Shown: positions 54,902-63,908, counted from the stretch's first letter. The stretch: 64,000 bases of DNA from Asticcacaulis benevestitus DSM 16100 = ATCC BAA-896 (GCF_000376105.1 NZ_AQWM01000005.1:144466-208465), one strand, 5' to 3'. Translations and numbers: made by a program. The notes: generated by a model not told the origin, from the letters alone.

Positions 54902-56554
54902 CTATCCCCAGCTTTCGGTGAAGCCCTTGCGACGGGCCGCCACCACCGGTTCGCGCGGCACATCGATATGCGCCTTGGGCCGTCCCAGATGGAAGCCCTG
55001 GCCGTAGCCGATGCCCATATCGCTGCACAACTTGGCCATATCCTCATCCTCTATCATCTCGGCGATAACGTCGGACTTGAGTTCGCGACACAGGTTACTG
55101 ACCGAGCGTATCAAGGCGCGCTGGCGCGGATTGTCGCGCGCATCCTTGAGGAAAGGTCCGTCGATCTTGACGAAATCGACGTCGAAATTGCGCAGATAAT
55201 TATAGGTGGCGGCACCGGCGCCGAAGTCATCGAGGCAGACCTTGAAACCGCCGCGCCGCAGCCAGCGCAGGAAGGTGCCGGCCGCCTGCAGATCGTCAAT
55301 GCTGTTAGACTCGCTCAGCTCAAACATCAGACGGCGGCTGATATCCTTATGCGGCGCCACAAGCTGACGCAGGTTTTCGCGGAAGGCCTCGTTCTGTATC
55401 GACAGACCGGAAAGGTTGACGGCGATGGTGATATCCTGTCGCTCGTCGAGCTTGTCGATCGCCTTGCGCACAACGGCCAGGTCGAAATCCTGCACAAGAC
55501 CCAGTTGCTCACTCAGGCGAATGGTATCGAACGGCGCGCGGCCGTCGGTGAAGCGCAGCAGGGCTTCGTAATGGTGCGTGGTGCGATCGGCCAGACTGAC
55601 CACCGGCTGATAAAACAGGGCATAGGTGTTGCTGTCGATCAGGTTGCGGATCGAATCGAAGTGCTTGACCGTCTCGGCCATGGCTGTTTTCAAACCCTGC
55701 GCCAGCGAACTGATCGGGCTGCGTTCCGGCTTGCAGAAGTCGGTCAGCACATATTGCAGCGCCTTGGCGATGCTCTCCTGATCGAGATTACCGGTGGAAA
55801 GCTCCAGATTCATCACGGTCGGCGCCAGACTGTTTTCGGCCAGACCGACGGCTACAGCCGCGGCCTGAATTTCCTTCGACAGGGCCTCCGGACTGGCCGC
55901 CTCACCCTTGCCGGACGGTATGTAACTAAAGGCCTCGTCCGACAACTGCGCCGCGGCCGTGCCGTTCATCGACTGCGACCGCAGAACCGAACTGATCTCG
56001 CCCAACAGCATGTCGGCCTGGGCGGCGGGCAACTGACGCATGGCGTGCGACAGACCGGTGACGCGTACCAGCTTCAGTTCGCGCGGTGCGGTTTCGCCCT
56101 TGATGCCGATTTTCTTCTTGGCGAAGGCGGAATAGCCCTCGAGATTGAGAAGACCGCTGATCGCGCTGCGGTCCGTGGCATTGACCATGACGCCGTCAGA
56201 CAGCACGGTCAGGCTGATAAAGGTATGACCCTTGCCGCTGCCGAGATAGCAGGCGCCCATATTGACCAGCAGCGCCGGTCCCTGATCCTGATTCAGGCTG
56301 AGGCTGCACGGTTCGATGCGCCCCACCATCCGCGCCTTGGTCAGCAGACGTCGGGCAAAGGCACGATCGGCCAGGGTGAAGATTTCACAGACATCACGCG
56401 CCACCACGTCCTGCGCCAGACCGCTCAACAAGGCCTGCGTGGCGCCGATAGTCTTGACGATACAGAAATCAGAATCAACTTCGATCAGAAGATCGGCCGC
56501 GGCCAGTGAAAAAGCAATATAGCGATCGCGTTGCGTTTTGAGGTCTTCACTCAT
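54902..56554 (-). CDS. EAL-domain cyclic-di-GMP phosphodiesterase, PAS-like N-terminus
   Basis: This 550-residue protein has an N-terminal PAS-like region (about 12-115, DRYIAFSLAAADLLIEVDSD), a middle region not recognised, and a C-terminal EAL domain (about 310-540). All key EAL residues appear: YALFYQPVVSLADRTTHHYE then ALLRF, VNLSG, FELSESNS, CLDDFGAGAATYNYL, DFVKIDGPFL, VIAEMIEDED and GYGQGFHLGRP. It is therefore probably active and lowers c-di-GMP. No GGDEF domain is present. It shares a strand with GH53 (53 bases), so read-through into GH53 is possible. Confidence 0.88.
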   Translation of the reverse strand: MSEDLKTQRDRYIAFSLAAADLLIEVDSDFCIVKTIGATQALLSGLAQDVVARDVCEIFTLADRAFARRLLTKARMVGRIEPCSLSLNQDQGPALLVNMGACYLGSGKGHTFISLTVLSDGVMVNATDRSAISGLLNLEGYSAFAKKKIGIKGETAPRELKLVRVTGLSHAMRQLPAAQADMLLGEISSVLRSQSMNGTAAAQLSDEAFSYIPSGKGEAASPEALSKEIQAAAVAVGLAENSLAPTVMNLELSTGNLDQESIAKALQYVLTDFCKPERSPISSLAQGLKTAMAETVKHFDSIRNLIDSNTYALFYQPVVSLADRTTHHYEALLRFTDGRAPFDTIRLSEQLGLVQDFDLAVVRKAIDKLDERQDITIAVNLSGLSIQNEAFRENLRQLVAPHKDISRRLMFELSESNSIDDLQAAGTFLRWLRRGGFKVCLDDFGAGAATYNYLRNFDVDFVKIDGPFLKDARDNPRQRALIRSVSNLCRELKSDVIAEMIEDEDMAKLCSDMGIGYGQGFHLGRPKAHIDVPREPVVAARRKGFTESWG

Positions 56555-56703
56555 ACCTGGCCCTGCATCTTCGACCGTACTTCTGACAGGTCTGTTTTGG
56601 CAACCTAGCGCCAAAGTCTTAAAATTGGCCTTATCAACAGGTTATCTCGTTAGCTCAAACAGCGATGCCGCCCATGCCAGGATGAAACGCATCCTGGAAT
56701 GAC

Positions 56704-58425
56704 TTAAATTTCCAGCTTCATGTCGGCGAGCAGGGCGCGGAGATATTCGCGGTTGATATAGTGCTCATCGACCGGCGGGTGTTTGGGCGCCACGGTCGGC
56801 GCATAGGCCGGCGGGCGCGCAGCCGGCGCAATATCCTCGACGCGCTGACGGGTCAGGGTGCTCATGCGCGGCGCGGCCTTAACATCAGGAGCTGTAACCG
56901 GCGCTTCTACCCAGTCCATCGGTATCTCGAACCAGACATTCGTGCCTTCGCCCAGGTGCGACACCACGCCGATATAACCGCCCAGCAGGTCGATAATAGC
57001 CTGAGCAATCGACAGCCCCATGCCCTTGTGTCCGGCCTTGAAAAGCCCTTTCACGTGCGCTTCGTCCATACCCGTACCGGTATCGCGCACACTGACATGC
57101 AAGTGGGTATCGACCATGAGGGTGACCGGGTTTTCCGCCTGCACCTGACTGGCGGTGACGCTGATCACCCCGCCTTCGGTATGACGACAGGCATTGTCGA
57201 GCAGATGGTGCAACACCTGCTGGACGCGCATGACATCGAAGCGCGCCCGCGTGCGGTCAAAATCGACGAAATGCGCGCTGAGCCGCGTCTGCAGGGCTTG
57301 CGCCGTCGCCGCGAAATCATCGACCGATTCCTTGATGATCTCGGCAACATCGACTGCCTCGTCATCCACGGACTGCGCATCCAGCAAACCTTCGAGCGCA
57401 TGCGCCGAAACGAGCAGGTCGCGCGCATAGGTGGCAATATCGGGATGCGTGCCGCCCTGGCTATCAAGCTTGCGCGCAAAGCTCACAATGTCTTTTAGCG
57501 GCGCCCGCAGATCCTCGGTGACCTCGTTCAGAAAAGCTTCCTGAGTGGGCAACTCCGGTGTGATGTCGCGCACCACGGCGCACAGGCGGGCCGCCTGGCC
57601 ATCAGCATTATAATCGACGCCGCCCTTGATGCGCATCAGCCGCAGCGCCTTGTCGGTGGCGCGCACAATGCGCACCTCGACATCAAAATCCTCATCGCTG
57701 TTGACGGCGCGCTGGAAGCTGTCGATCAGCAGGCCGCTGTCTTCCGGACGATAGATATCAAGCTGGCTGGCGACATCCGGTGCATAGCTTTCCGGAGAAA
57801 GACCGAACAGGGTGTAGAGCCCCTTCGACCAGGTGACCGCGCGGCTTTCCAGATCGATCTTCCAATAGCCCAGCCCGGTCATGTCGGCCGCCGTGTCCAT
57901 GCGGGCCTGCTGAGACTGCAGCTCATCCAGCATGCCATCGCGCGCCTCTGCCCCCTTGGCGAGCGCGATCAGGGTGGCGACAACGTGGGCGAACTGTTCC
58001 AGCAGCACCAGTTTGCGGTCGTCGAAATCGAGACCGGCCTGCGGAGCGCACAGGCCAAGCACACCCATGACCCGGCCCTCATAGACCAGCGGCATATCGA
58101 CATAGAAGCGCAGGTTCGGCGATCGCAGAACGGCGCTTTCAAGGAAGAAACGCGAGTCGTGCGTAGCGTCCTCCACCAGCAGGCTGACGCCGGGGATAAG
58201 CTTGCGTTCGGTAAAGGCGAAGTGGTCGAGGGCATCGACATCGGGAAAGCCGTGCACCGCCAGAGTGACCAGCCCATCGCCCTCAGAGACCTTCAAAAAG
58301 GCCAGCGGCAGACCGAACAGAGCCGAGGTCAAAGCGCAGACCGCTGCCCCGATGTCAGTATAGGCGGGATCAGTCCGCGCATTCGCATGGGGCATGTACG
58401 CAGAGTTTGCGGGTGATCGGGACAT
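56704..58425 (-). CDS. GAF-PAS kinase-like protein with degenerate H-box
   Basis: This 573-residue soluble protein has a GAF domain (about 15-165; VEDATHDSRFFLESAVLRSP), a PAS domain (about 180-300; MTGLGYWKIDLESRAVTWSK) and a kinase-like core. The H-box reads FLNEVTEDLRAPLKDIVSFA, with E304 where the phospho-acceptor His should be. The ATP-binding motifs LHHLLDNACRHTEGG, VRDTGTGMD and HKGMGLSIAQAI are intact. It may be a pseudokinase like DivL or act as a phosphatase or scaffold. The ribosome site GAGG precedes the start. A 22-bp tandem repeat lies upstream. Confidence 0.85.
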   Translation of the reverse strand: MSRSPANSAYMPHANARTDPAYTDIGAAVCALTSALFGLPLAFLKVSEGDGLVTLAVHGFPDVDALDHFAFTERKLIPGVSLLVEDATHDSRFFLESAVLRSPNLRFYVDMPLVYEGRVMGVLGLCAPQAGLDFDDRKLVLLEQFAHVVATLIALAKGAEARDGMLDELQSQQARMDTAADMTGLGYWKIDLESRAVTWSKGLYTLFGLSPESYAPDVASQLDIYRPEDSGLLIDSFQRAVNSDEDFDVEVRIVRATDKALRLMRIKGGVDYNADGQAARLCAVVRDITPELPTQEAFLNEVTEDLRAPLKDIVSFARKLDSQGGTHPDIATYARDLLVSAHALEGLLDAQSVDDEAVDVAEIIKESVDDFAATAQALQTRLSAHFVDFDRTRARFDVMRVQQVLHHLLDNACRHTEGGVISVTASQVQAENPVTLMVDTHLHVSVRDTGTGMDEAHVKGLFKAGHKGMGLSIAQAIIDLLGGYIGVVSHLGEGTNVWFEIPMDWVEAPVTAPDVKAAPRMSTLTRQRVEDIAPAARPPAYAPTVAPKHPPVDEHYINREYLRALLADMKLEI

Positions 58426-58476
58426 GGCTAACCTCAGGTGTGAACCGGACGTTAACCACAAAAGTTTACACATTGG

Positions 58477-58536
58477 TAAACAAGGTTAAGACTGGGGGTA
58501 AACAAGGTTAAGACTGGGGGGCAACAAAGTTAAGAC
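58477..58536. repeat. 22-bp tandem repeat, about 2.7 copies
   Basis: TAAACAAGGTTAAGACTGGGGG occurs twice without change at 58477-58498 and 58499-58520. A partial third copy (GCAACAAAGTTAAGAC) runs to 58536, overlapping the TetR stop region. The unit equals two DNA turns. It lies just upstream of the minus-strand kinase-like gene. Confidence 0.85.
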
Positions 58537-59159
58537 GCCTTGTCAGCCTCCCGGCCGTAATAGGTCATAAAGACATCGATGGCGAGGTCGATCTGGCGAT
58601 GCAGTTGCGCCTCGGTCGGGTGGCTTTTCAGGTTCATCAGGCGCTTGAAATGGCAATCACCAAAGATCAGCGTCTTCAGCACCATGGTCGCTTCCAGAAC
58701 ATTGGGCGCGTCGATCTGTCCCTTGTCATGCGCCGCCTGCAACAGCCCCGTCAGATTGGAACGGCCCTGGCTCTGGATGACATTATGAAACATCTCGGCC
58801 AATTGCGGATTGCGGTAGCTTTCCTCGATGACGAGTTGGAAGGTGCGGATCGCTTCATCGGACATGACGGCCGTCAGCAGTTCACGTCCCATAAGACTTA
58901 AGGACGCGCGCAGGTCGTCCGATCCGGTATGCGCCAGAATGAGATCGGCCATCTGCCCGCACTGTTCGCGGATAATCGCCTCGAACAGGTCTTCCTTGCT
59001 GTTGAAATAGGCATAGAGTGTCGCCTTCGAGCCGCCGAGACGGGCTGAAATCATCGACATGCTGGCGCCGGCATAGCCAACCTCGTAAAAAACACTGCGT
59101 GCGACCGAAATAATGCGCTCACGGCGCTCATCACGGAAGTTCTTGATTGGCATTTCCAT
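58530..59159 (-). CDS. TetR-family repressor of the efflux operon
   Basis: This 209-residue repressor has an N-terminal helix-turn-helix (RERIISVARSVFYEVGYAGA, then MSMISARLGGSKATLYAYFN) and an all-helical ligand domain (FQLVIEESYRNPQLAEMF) of the AcrR/TetR_C type. It diverges from the efflux outer-membrane gene, and the intergenic region holds two similar palindromes. It probably represses that operon until a toxic ligand is bound. Several ATGs lie near the start (59153, 59159, 59174) with no clear ribosome site; 59159 was chosen for sequence fit. Confidence 0.85.
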   Translation of the reverse strand: MEMPIKNFRDERRERIISVARSVFYEVGYAGASMSMISARLGGSKATLYAYFNSKEDLFEAIIREQCGQMADLILAHTGSDDLRASLSLMGRELLTAVMSDEAIRTFQLVIEESYRNPQLAEMFHNVIQSQGRSNLTGLLQAAHDKGQIDAPNVLEATMVLKTLIFGDCHFKRLMNLKSHPTEAQLHRQIDLAIDVFMTYYGREADKAS

Positions 59160-59174
59160 AAAAAATTGTACCAT

Positions 59175-59184
59175 ACCGTACAGT
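59175..59184. promoter_or_regulatory. TetR-type operator copy 1
   Basis: ACCGTACAGT in the TetR/efflux divergent region. It shares ACYGTACAGT with copy 2 and lies next to the TetR start. Confidence 0.5.
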
Positions 59185-59225
59185 TCGTACTTGACTTGAG
59201 TCGGACTATAGCGCAGAGAAAACAA

Positions 59226-59235
59226 ACTGTACAGT
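59226..59235. promoter_or_regulatory. TetR-type operator copy 2
   Basis: ACTGTACAGT is a perfect 10-bp palindrome, followed by ACGGT so that an inverted ACCGTAC is also present. It lies near the promoter side of the efflux operon, 51 bp from copy 1. Confidence 0.5.
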
Positions 59236-59270
59236 ACGGTTCACCTTTTTGTGTTTCAGGACCTCCCCCT

Positions 59271-60731
59271 ATGCACGCCCCTGCCTATAAAATATCGCCG
59301 CTTTCGCTGAGAAAAGCGGCCAGCCTTAGCGCCCTCGCGGCCTCGGCGCTTCTCCTCGCCAATTGCGCCTCGGTGCCTGAGTCCCGCACCATCCAGCCGC
59401 TGGAAGCTGCCAATGTGGCCGCCTCGCAAAGCCTGACCTCGCAAGCTGGCGAATGGCCAGTGCAGGCCTGGTGGCAAGGTTTCAACGATCCGCAGCTCAA
59501 CGCCCTGATCGAAGAAGCCTTCACCAATGCCCCCGACATCCAGACCGCCGATGCGCGCCTGATGAAGGCGGTGGCCTCCAGCGAACAGATCAGCGAGGCG
59601 CTGAAGCCCAGCCTGTCGTTCAACGGCTCGGTCTCCGAAACGCAGCAGAGCCTGAACATGGGTTATCCGGCGGCCTTCCGTGATTTCCTGCCTAAGGGCT
59701 ATCATCCCCTGACCCGCGCCACCATCGGCGCCAACTATGATCTCGGCCTGTGGGGCAAGGCGAAAGCCGCTCGCAAGGGCGCCTTTGCGCAAGGCAAGGC
59801 CGCCGAGGTCGAAAGCATCGCCGCGCGGCAGGATATCGCCGTCGCCGTGGCCCGCGCTTATGTCGAACTGGACCGTTTGTACCAACAGCGCGATGACCTC
59901 GCCGCCGTCAAGGCCAACAGCGACTCCCGCCTGCAACTGATGCAGGCCCGCGCCACGCACAATCTGGAACCGAAGGACTCGGTGCTGAATAATGCCGACG
60001 AGCAGACCCGTCTCGCTGCCCGCCTCTCCGGCGCCGAAGCCGCCATCAAGCTGCAAAACAACCTGATCGCCGCCCTCGTTGGCACCGGTCCGGATCGCGG
60101 CCTGACGATCCAGCGCCCGCATCTTGCGCCCGTCACCTTCGCTACCTTGCCTGCCGACGCCAGTCTTAATCTGCTCGGCCGTCGCCCGGATGTCGAGGCT
60201 GCCCGCCTTCTGGTCGAGGCTCAGAGCCAGAATATCAAATATACTAAGGCCGACTTCTACCCCGATGTGAAGTTCAATGCGAGCTGGGGCATCCAGGCGC
60301 TCGACTGGAACGGCCTGACCCGTCATGACTCGATCCTCGGCGATATCGGCCCGGCCATCAGCCTGCCGCTGTTTGCCCAGGGCCGTCTGCGTGCCCAGTA
60401 TCGCGGGGCCGAAGCCGATTACAATCTGGCGGTTGCCAACTACAACAAGACACTCGTCACCGCCCTGCGTCAGGTTTCCGACGCGGCGATCACCACCCAA
60501 TCGACCGCCGAGCAGATCACCGAGGCGCAGACCCGTGTCGACAGCGCCAAGGAGGCCTACAATCTGGTCAATCTGCGCGTCCAGCGCAACCTGTCCAGTA
60601 AGCTCGACCTCATCGACGCCCAGGTCAAGCTGACCTCGGCCGAGCTTGACCTCTCGGACCTGACCGCCCAGGCCTATAACAATCGCATCAGCCTCATCGC
60701 CGCTCTCGGCGGTGGCTTCCAATCGCACTAA
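59271..60731 (+). CDS. NodT/OprM-family outer-membrane efflux lipoprotein
   Basis: This 486-residue outer-membrane channel has a lipoprotein signal (SALAASALLLANC) and the OEP repeats of the TolC/NodT group: WWQGFNDPQLNALIEEAFTN, LGLWGKAKAARKGAFAQGKA, RRPDVEAARLLVEAQSQN and LIDAQVKLTSAELDLSDLTA. It forms the exit duct for the HlyD-like and EmrB-like proteins downstream, 18 bases apart. A TetR repressor diverges from it. Substrate unknown. Confidence 0.9.
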   Translation: MHAPAYKISPLSLRKAASLSALAASALLLANCASVPESRTIQPLEAANVAASQSLTSQAGEWPVQAWWQGFNDPQLNALIEEAFTNAPDIQTADARLMKAVASSEQISEALKPSLSFNGSVSETQQSLNMGYPAAFRDFLPKGYHPLTRATIGANYDLGLWGKAKAARKGAFAQGKAAEVESIAARQDIAVAVARAYVELDRLYQQRDDLAAVKANSDSRLQLMQARATHNLEPKDSVLNNADEQTRLAARLSGAEAAIKLQNNLIAALVGTGPDRGLTIQRPHLAPVTFATLPADASLNLLGRRPDVEAARLLVEAQSQNIKYTKADFYPDVKFNASWGIQALDWNGLTRHDSILGDIGPAISLPLFAQGRLRAQYRGAEADYNLAVANYNKTLVTALRQVSDAAITTQSTAEQITEAQTRVDSAKEAYNLVNLRVQRNLSSKLDLIDAQVKLTSAELDLSDLTAQAYNNRISLIAALGGGFQSH

Positions 60732-60749
60732 GCACACGAAGTTAGCATC

Positions 60750-61862
60750 ATGTCCGATCAAAACAATTCCGATACGGCCCCTGTTCCCGGCGCCAGCGCC
60801 GCATCCGCACCCGTCACCTCGAGCAAACGCGGCCCCATGTTCGCCATCTTCGGCGGTGTCATCGTTGTGGCCGGTCTGGCCTTCGGCGCTTACAGCCTGA
60901 TCGAAGGCGGCAAGACGGTCGAAACCGACAACGCCTATGTCGAAGCCACCTCGGCCGCTGTCACCGCCCAGACCGCCGCCACGGTCAAGACCTCGAACAT
61001 CCATGAAACCCAGGTCGTCAAGGCCGGCGACATACTCGTTGTGCTCGATGACACCGACGCCAAACTGGCACTTGCCGCAGCTCAGGCCCAGCTTGATCAG
61101 GCCAGGCGTCAGGTCGGCACCTATTACGAAAACGACGCCACCCTGAAGGCCCAGGCCGACGCCAGCGCCTCACAGGTCAACAGCGCCCAGGCCGCTTACG
61201 ATAACGCGCTCAAGGCCTATAATGACCGTAAGACCCTGGTCGGCATCGGCGCCGTGTCCGGTGAAGATCTGCAAAACGCCAAGACCACGCTCGATCAGGC
61301 CCAGGCCGCGCTCGCCACGGCACGCGCTCAGGCCGCCGCTGCGGTCGGTCAACGCGCCTCCAACACCGCCCTGATCTCCGGCGTCGGCGTCGGCGAAAAT
61401 CCGCAGGTCGTCAGCGCCCGCGTCAGGGTCGAACAGGCCCAGCTTGATCTCGACCGCACCGTCATCCGCGCCCCGATCTCCGGCGTCATTTCGCGCAACA
61501 CGGTCGAGGTCGGCCAGCGCGTTCAGGTCAGCCAGACGCTCATGAGCATCGTGCCGATCACCGACGCCTATGTGAACGCCAACTTCAAGGAAGTGCAACT
61601 TGAGAAGGTCCGTATCGGCCAGCCGGTTCTGCTGACGGCCGACACCTACGGCGGCAGCGTCAAGTTCCACGGCAAGGTGGCCGGCCTTTCGGGCGGCACC
61701 GGTTCGTCCATGGCCATCATCCCGGCCCAGAACGCCACCGGCAACTGGATCAAGGTGGTTCAGCGCCTGCCCGTTCGCATCTCGCTCGACCCGACAGAAC
61801 TGAAGCAGCACCCGCTTCGCGTCGGCATGAGCATGAAGGCCAAGATCAGCGTTAGAGACTAA
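60750..61862 (+). CDS. HlyD/EmrA-family periplasmic adaptor
   Basis: This 370-residue membrane-fusion protein has an N-terminal membrane helix (about 27-50, GPMFAIFGGVIVVAGLAFGA), a lipoyl-like part (VETDNAYVEATSAAVTAQTA, VVKAGDILVVLDDTDAKLAL), a long alpha-hairpin (about 110-210), and a beta-barrel segment (DRTVIRAPISGVISRNTVEV, ITDAYVNANFKEVQLEKVRI). The NAYV and beta-barrel spellings match the EmrA group. It links the inner-membrane EmrB-like pump to the NodT-like channel. A REP-like block separates it from the pump gene. Confidence 0.9.
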   Translation: MSDQNNSDTAPVPGASAASAPVTSSKRGPMFAIFGGVIVVAGLAFGAYSLIEGGKTVETDNAYVEATSAAVTAQTAATVKTSNIHETQVVKAGDILVVLDDTDAKLALAAAQAQLDQARRQVGTYYENDATLKAQADASASQVNSAQAAYDNALKAYNDRKTLVGIGAVSGEDLQNAKTTLDQAQAALATARAQAAAAVGQRASNTALISGVGVGENPQVVSARVRVEQAQLDLDRTVIRAPISGVISRNTVEVGQRVQVSQTLMSIVPITDAYVNANFKEVQLEKVRIGQPVLLTADTYGGSVKFHGKVAGLSGGTGSSMAIIPAQNATGNWIKVVQRLPVRISLDPTELKQHPLRVGMSMKAKISVRD

Positions 61863-61879
61863 GCCTTAAGAGCCCCACC

Positions 61880-61990
61880 GCACCCCGGCTTACCGGGGAG
61901 GTGTAAAACATGACGCCCTGTACCTCCCCACCTCTGGCGGGGAGGGGGACCACGCCCGCGAGGGCATGGTGGTGGGGTTTCTTGCTTAAA
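61880..61990 (+). repeat. REP-like intergenic repeat between adaptor and pump genes
   Basis: GC-rich inverted blocks (CCCCGGCTTACCGGGG, then CCTCCCCACC, GGCGGGGAGGGGG, and GGTGGTGGGGTTTCTTGCTT) fill the 169-bp gap. The last piece repeats that at 48739-48774 (opposite strand). It may reduce expression of the pump relative to the adaptor. Confidence 0.6.
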
Positions 61991-62031
61991 GTTACGCGAA
62001 CCAAAACCCTATTTTTGGAAAGTTGCGCCCT

Positions 62032-63582
62032 ATGTCCAGCGCCGCCACCGCCGACACAACCTATAAAGAGCCCGTACCGCTGACCGGCATCACGCTGTGG
62101 CTGTGCGGCATCCTGCTGGCCATGGCCAATTTCGTCGCCATTCTCGATGTTTCCATCGCCAACGTTTCGGTGCCCAATATCGCCGGCGCGCTCGGCGTCT
62201 CGACCTCGCAAGGCACCTGGGTCATCACGTCCTACGCCGTCGCCGAAGCCATCGCCGTGCCGCTGACCGGCTGGCTGGCCATGCGGTTCGGCACCGTACG
62301 CGTTTTTTCGGTCTCCCTGATCGGCTTCGGTATCGCCTCCTTGCTGTGCGGCATTTCGCCGACGCTTGAAACCCTTGTCGCCGCCCGCATCGTGCAGGGC
62401 TTCTGCGGCGGTCCGCTCATGCCGCTGTCGCAGACCCTTCTGCTGACCATCTTCCCGAAGAAGCTGCAACCGGCCGCCATGGGCATCTGGGCCATCACCA
62501 CTCTCGTCGCCCCTGTTGCTGGTCCGATGCTCGGCGGCACCCTGTGCGATAATTTCGGCTGGGGCTCGATCTTCCTTGTTAACGTGCCCGTCGCCATTGG
62601 CGCCGGCTTCCTTGTCTGGCGCGTGCTGTTCAGCCAGGAAACCAAGACGGTCAAGGCGCGCGTCGATACAGTGGGCCTCGGCCTGCTGGTCCTGTGGGTT
62701 GGCGCCCTGCAACTGATGCTCGACCTCGGCAAGGAAAGAGACTGGTTTGAGTCGCCCTTCATCATCGGTCTGGCCCTGACAGCCCTGCTTGGCTTCATCG
62801 CCTTCCTGATCTGGGAACTGACCGATGCCAACCCGATCGTTGACCTGCGCGTTTTCCGGCACAGGGGCTTCTCCATCGCCATGGTCTGTATGGCGCTTAT
62901 GATCGGTTCCTTCTTCGCCATCAATGTCATCGGGCCGCTATGGCTGCAGAATAATCTCGGCTGGACAGCGACCTGGGCCGGTAACGCCACCGGCATGGTG
63001 GGGGTGCTCGCCATCTTCGCCGCCCCCATTGCCGCACAGTTGGCCGTCAAGGTCGATCCGCGCCGCCTGATCTTCTTAGGAGTAGGCTGGCTGGCCATCA
63101 TCACCTTCATGCGCGGCATGGCCACCATGGATATGAGCTTCGGTCAGATCGCTTTCCTGATCTTCCTGACCGGTGTCGGCATGCCCTTCTTCTTCATGCC
63201 GCTGATCCAGATTTCGATGGGGTCCGTGAACCCGGAAGAGACCGCCAACGCAGCCGGTCTGCAGAACTTCATCCGCACCATGGCCGGTGCCGTCGCCACG
63301 TCCTTCGTCGCCACCATCTGGGAAAACAATGCCACCAAGAATCATGAGGGCATTGTCGACAGCATGAAGGGGATTCAGCGCACGATCGACCAGCTTATGC
63401 AGGGCGGGATGTCACACACGGCCGCCGTAGCCACCATCGATCGGATGGTCAGTGGTCAGGCCCTGATGATCTCGACCAATGGGGTGTTCATGGGCGCCGC
63501 CTGCCTGTTCGCCGCGTGCGCCCTGATCGTCTGGATCATTCCGCGCCCCAAAGGACCGGTCGATACATCAAACGTGCACTGA
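62032..63582 (+). CDS. EmrB-like MFS drug efflux pump (DHA2)
   Basis: This 516-residue major facilitator has about 14 helices. Motif A is WLAMRFGTVRVFSVSLIGFG, the motif D-like early LAMANFVAILDVSIANVSVP and motif C-like WAITTLVAPVAGPMLGGTLC are also seen. This is the DHA2/EmrB pattern, which exports lipophilic compounds by proton antiport. An upstream TTG frame exists, but the ATG at 62032 gives the correct amphipathic start. It ends the TetR-controlled efflux operon, with two hairpins after the stop. Confidence 0.91.
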   Translation: MSSAATADTTYKEPVPLTGITLWLCGILLAMANFVAILDVSIANVSVPNIAGALGVSTSQGTWVITSYAVAEAIAVPLTGWLAMRFGTVRVFSVSLIGFGIASLLCGISPTLETLVAARIVQGFCGGPLMPLSQTLLLTIFPKKLQPAAMGIWAITTLVAPVAGPMLGGTLCDNFGWGSIFLVNVPVAIGAGFLVWRVLFSQETKTVKARVDTVGLGLLVLWVGALQLMLDLGKERDWFESPFIIGLALTALLGFIAFLIWELTDANPIVDLRVFRHRGFSIAMVCMALMIGSFFAINVIGPLWLQNNLGWTATWAGNATGMVGVLAIFAAPIAAQLAVKVDPRRLIFLGVGWLAIITFMRGMATMDMSFGQIAFLIFLTGVGMPFFFMPLIQISMGSVNPEETANAAGLQNFIRTMAGAVATSFVATIWENNATKNHEGIVDSMKGIQRTIDQLMQGGMSHTAAVATIDRMVSGQALMISTNGVFMGAACLFAACALIVWIIPRPKGPVDTSNVH

Positions 63583-63598
63583 TTGTTGCACGACAAGC

Positions 63599-63633
63599 TT
63601 TCGAGGCTCGCTTCCCCCGGTGGAGCCTCGAAA
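63599..63633 (+). terminator. first hairpin after EmrB-like gene
   Basis: TTTCGAGGCTC pairs with GAGCCTCGAAA around CTTCCCCCGGTG-type loop; no T-run directly follows, so it mainly stabilises the 3' end. Confidence 0.5.
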
Positions 63634-63635
63634 TA

Positions 63636-63679
63636 GCGGAGAGGCTCGTGACCCCTCGCGGCCTCTCCGCGCCTTTTTA
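63636..63679 (+). terminator. rho-independent terminator of efflux operon
   Basis: GCGGAGAGGC pairs with GCCTCTCCGC, then CGCCTTTTTAC gives the T-run. Confidence 0.75.
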
Positions 63680-63693
63680 CCTCTAGACAATAG

Positions 63694-63908
63694 TCATCTG
63701 TCGAATGCGCCGGTTTCAATAAAGTGCAGCACCTGACGGTGAACGACGGGAGCGCTTGGCATGAAGCTATGGGTGACCGACAGCACAAGGTGGTCTGTCA
63801 CGCCCTGCCATTGAGTACGCTCGACAGCAACCCGGCCATCGTGTGCGCCCCGGATAAACACCATGCCAGACAGATAGGGCCAGCCAATGGTGCCGGCGAT
63901 AACACCTA
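63694..63908 (-). pseudogene. C-terminal remnant of an alpha/beta hydrolase
   Basis: On the minus strand the frame ending at 63694 reads like the end of a lipase-type alpha/beta hydrolase: GVIAG near the start, FIRGAHDGRVAVERTQWQGV with an acidic residue, and VTHSFMPSAPVVHRQVLHFI containing the catalytic-type His. The family-like reading stops at about 63908, where a different sequence begins, and a stop codon occurs 18 codons further upstream. No start codon and no nucleophile Ser domain lie in the window. It is therefore a truncated gene, probably interrupted by an insertion. Confidence 0.55.

Noticed and set aside
59256..61004. 582-codon open frame opposite the outer-membrane efflux and adaptor genes
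   Set aside because: It spans two well-supported opposite-strand genes and their junction, which a real gene would rarely do.
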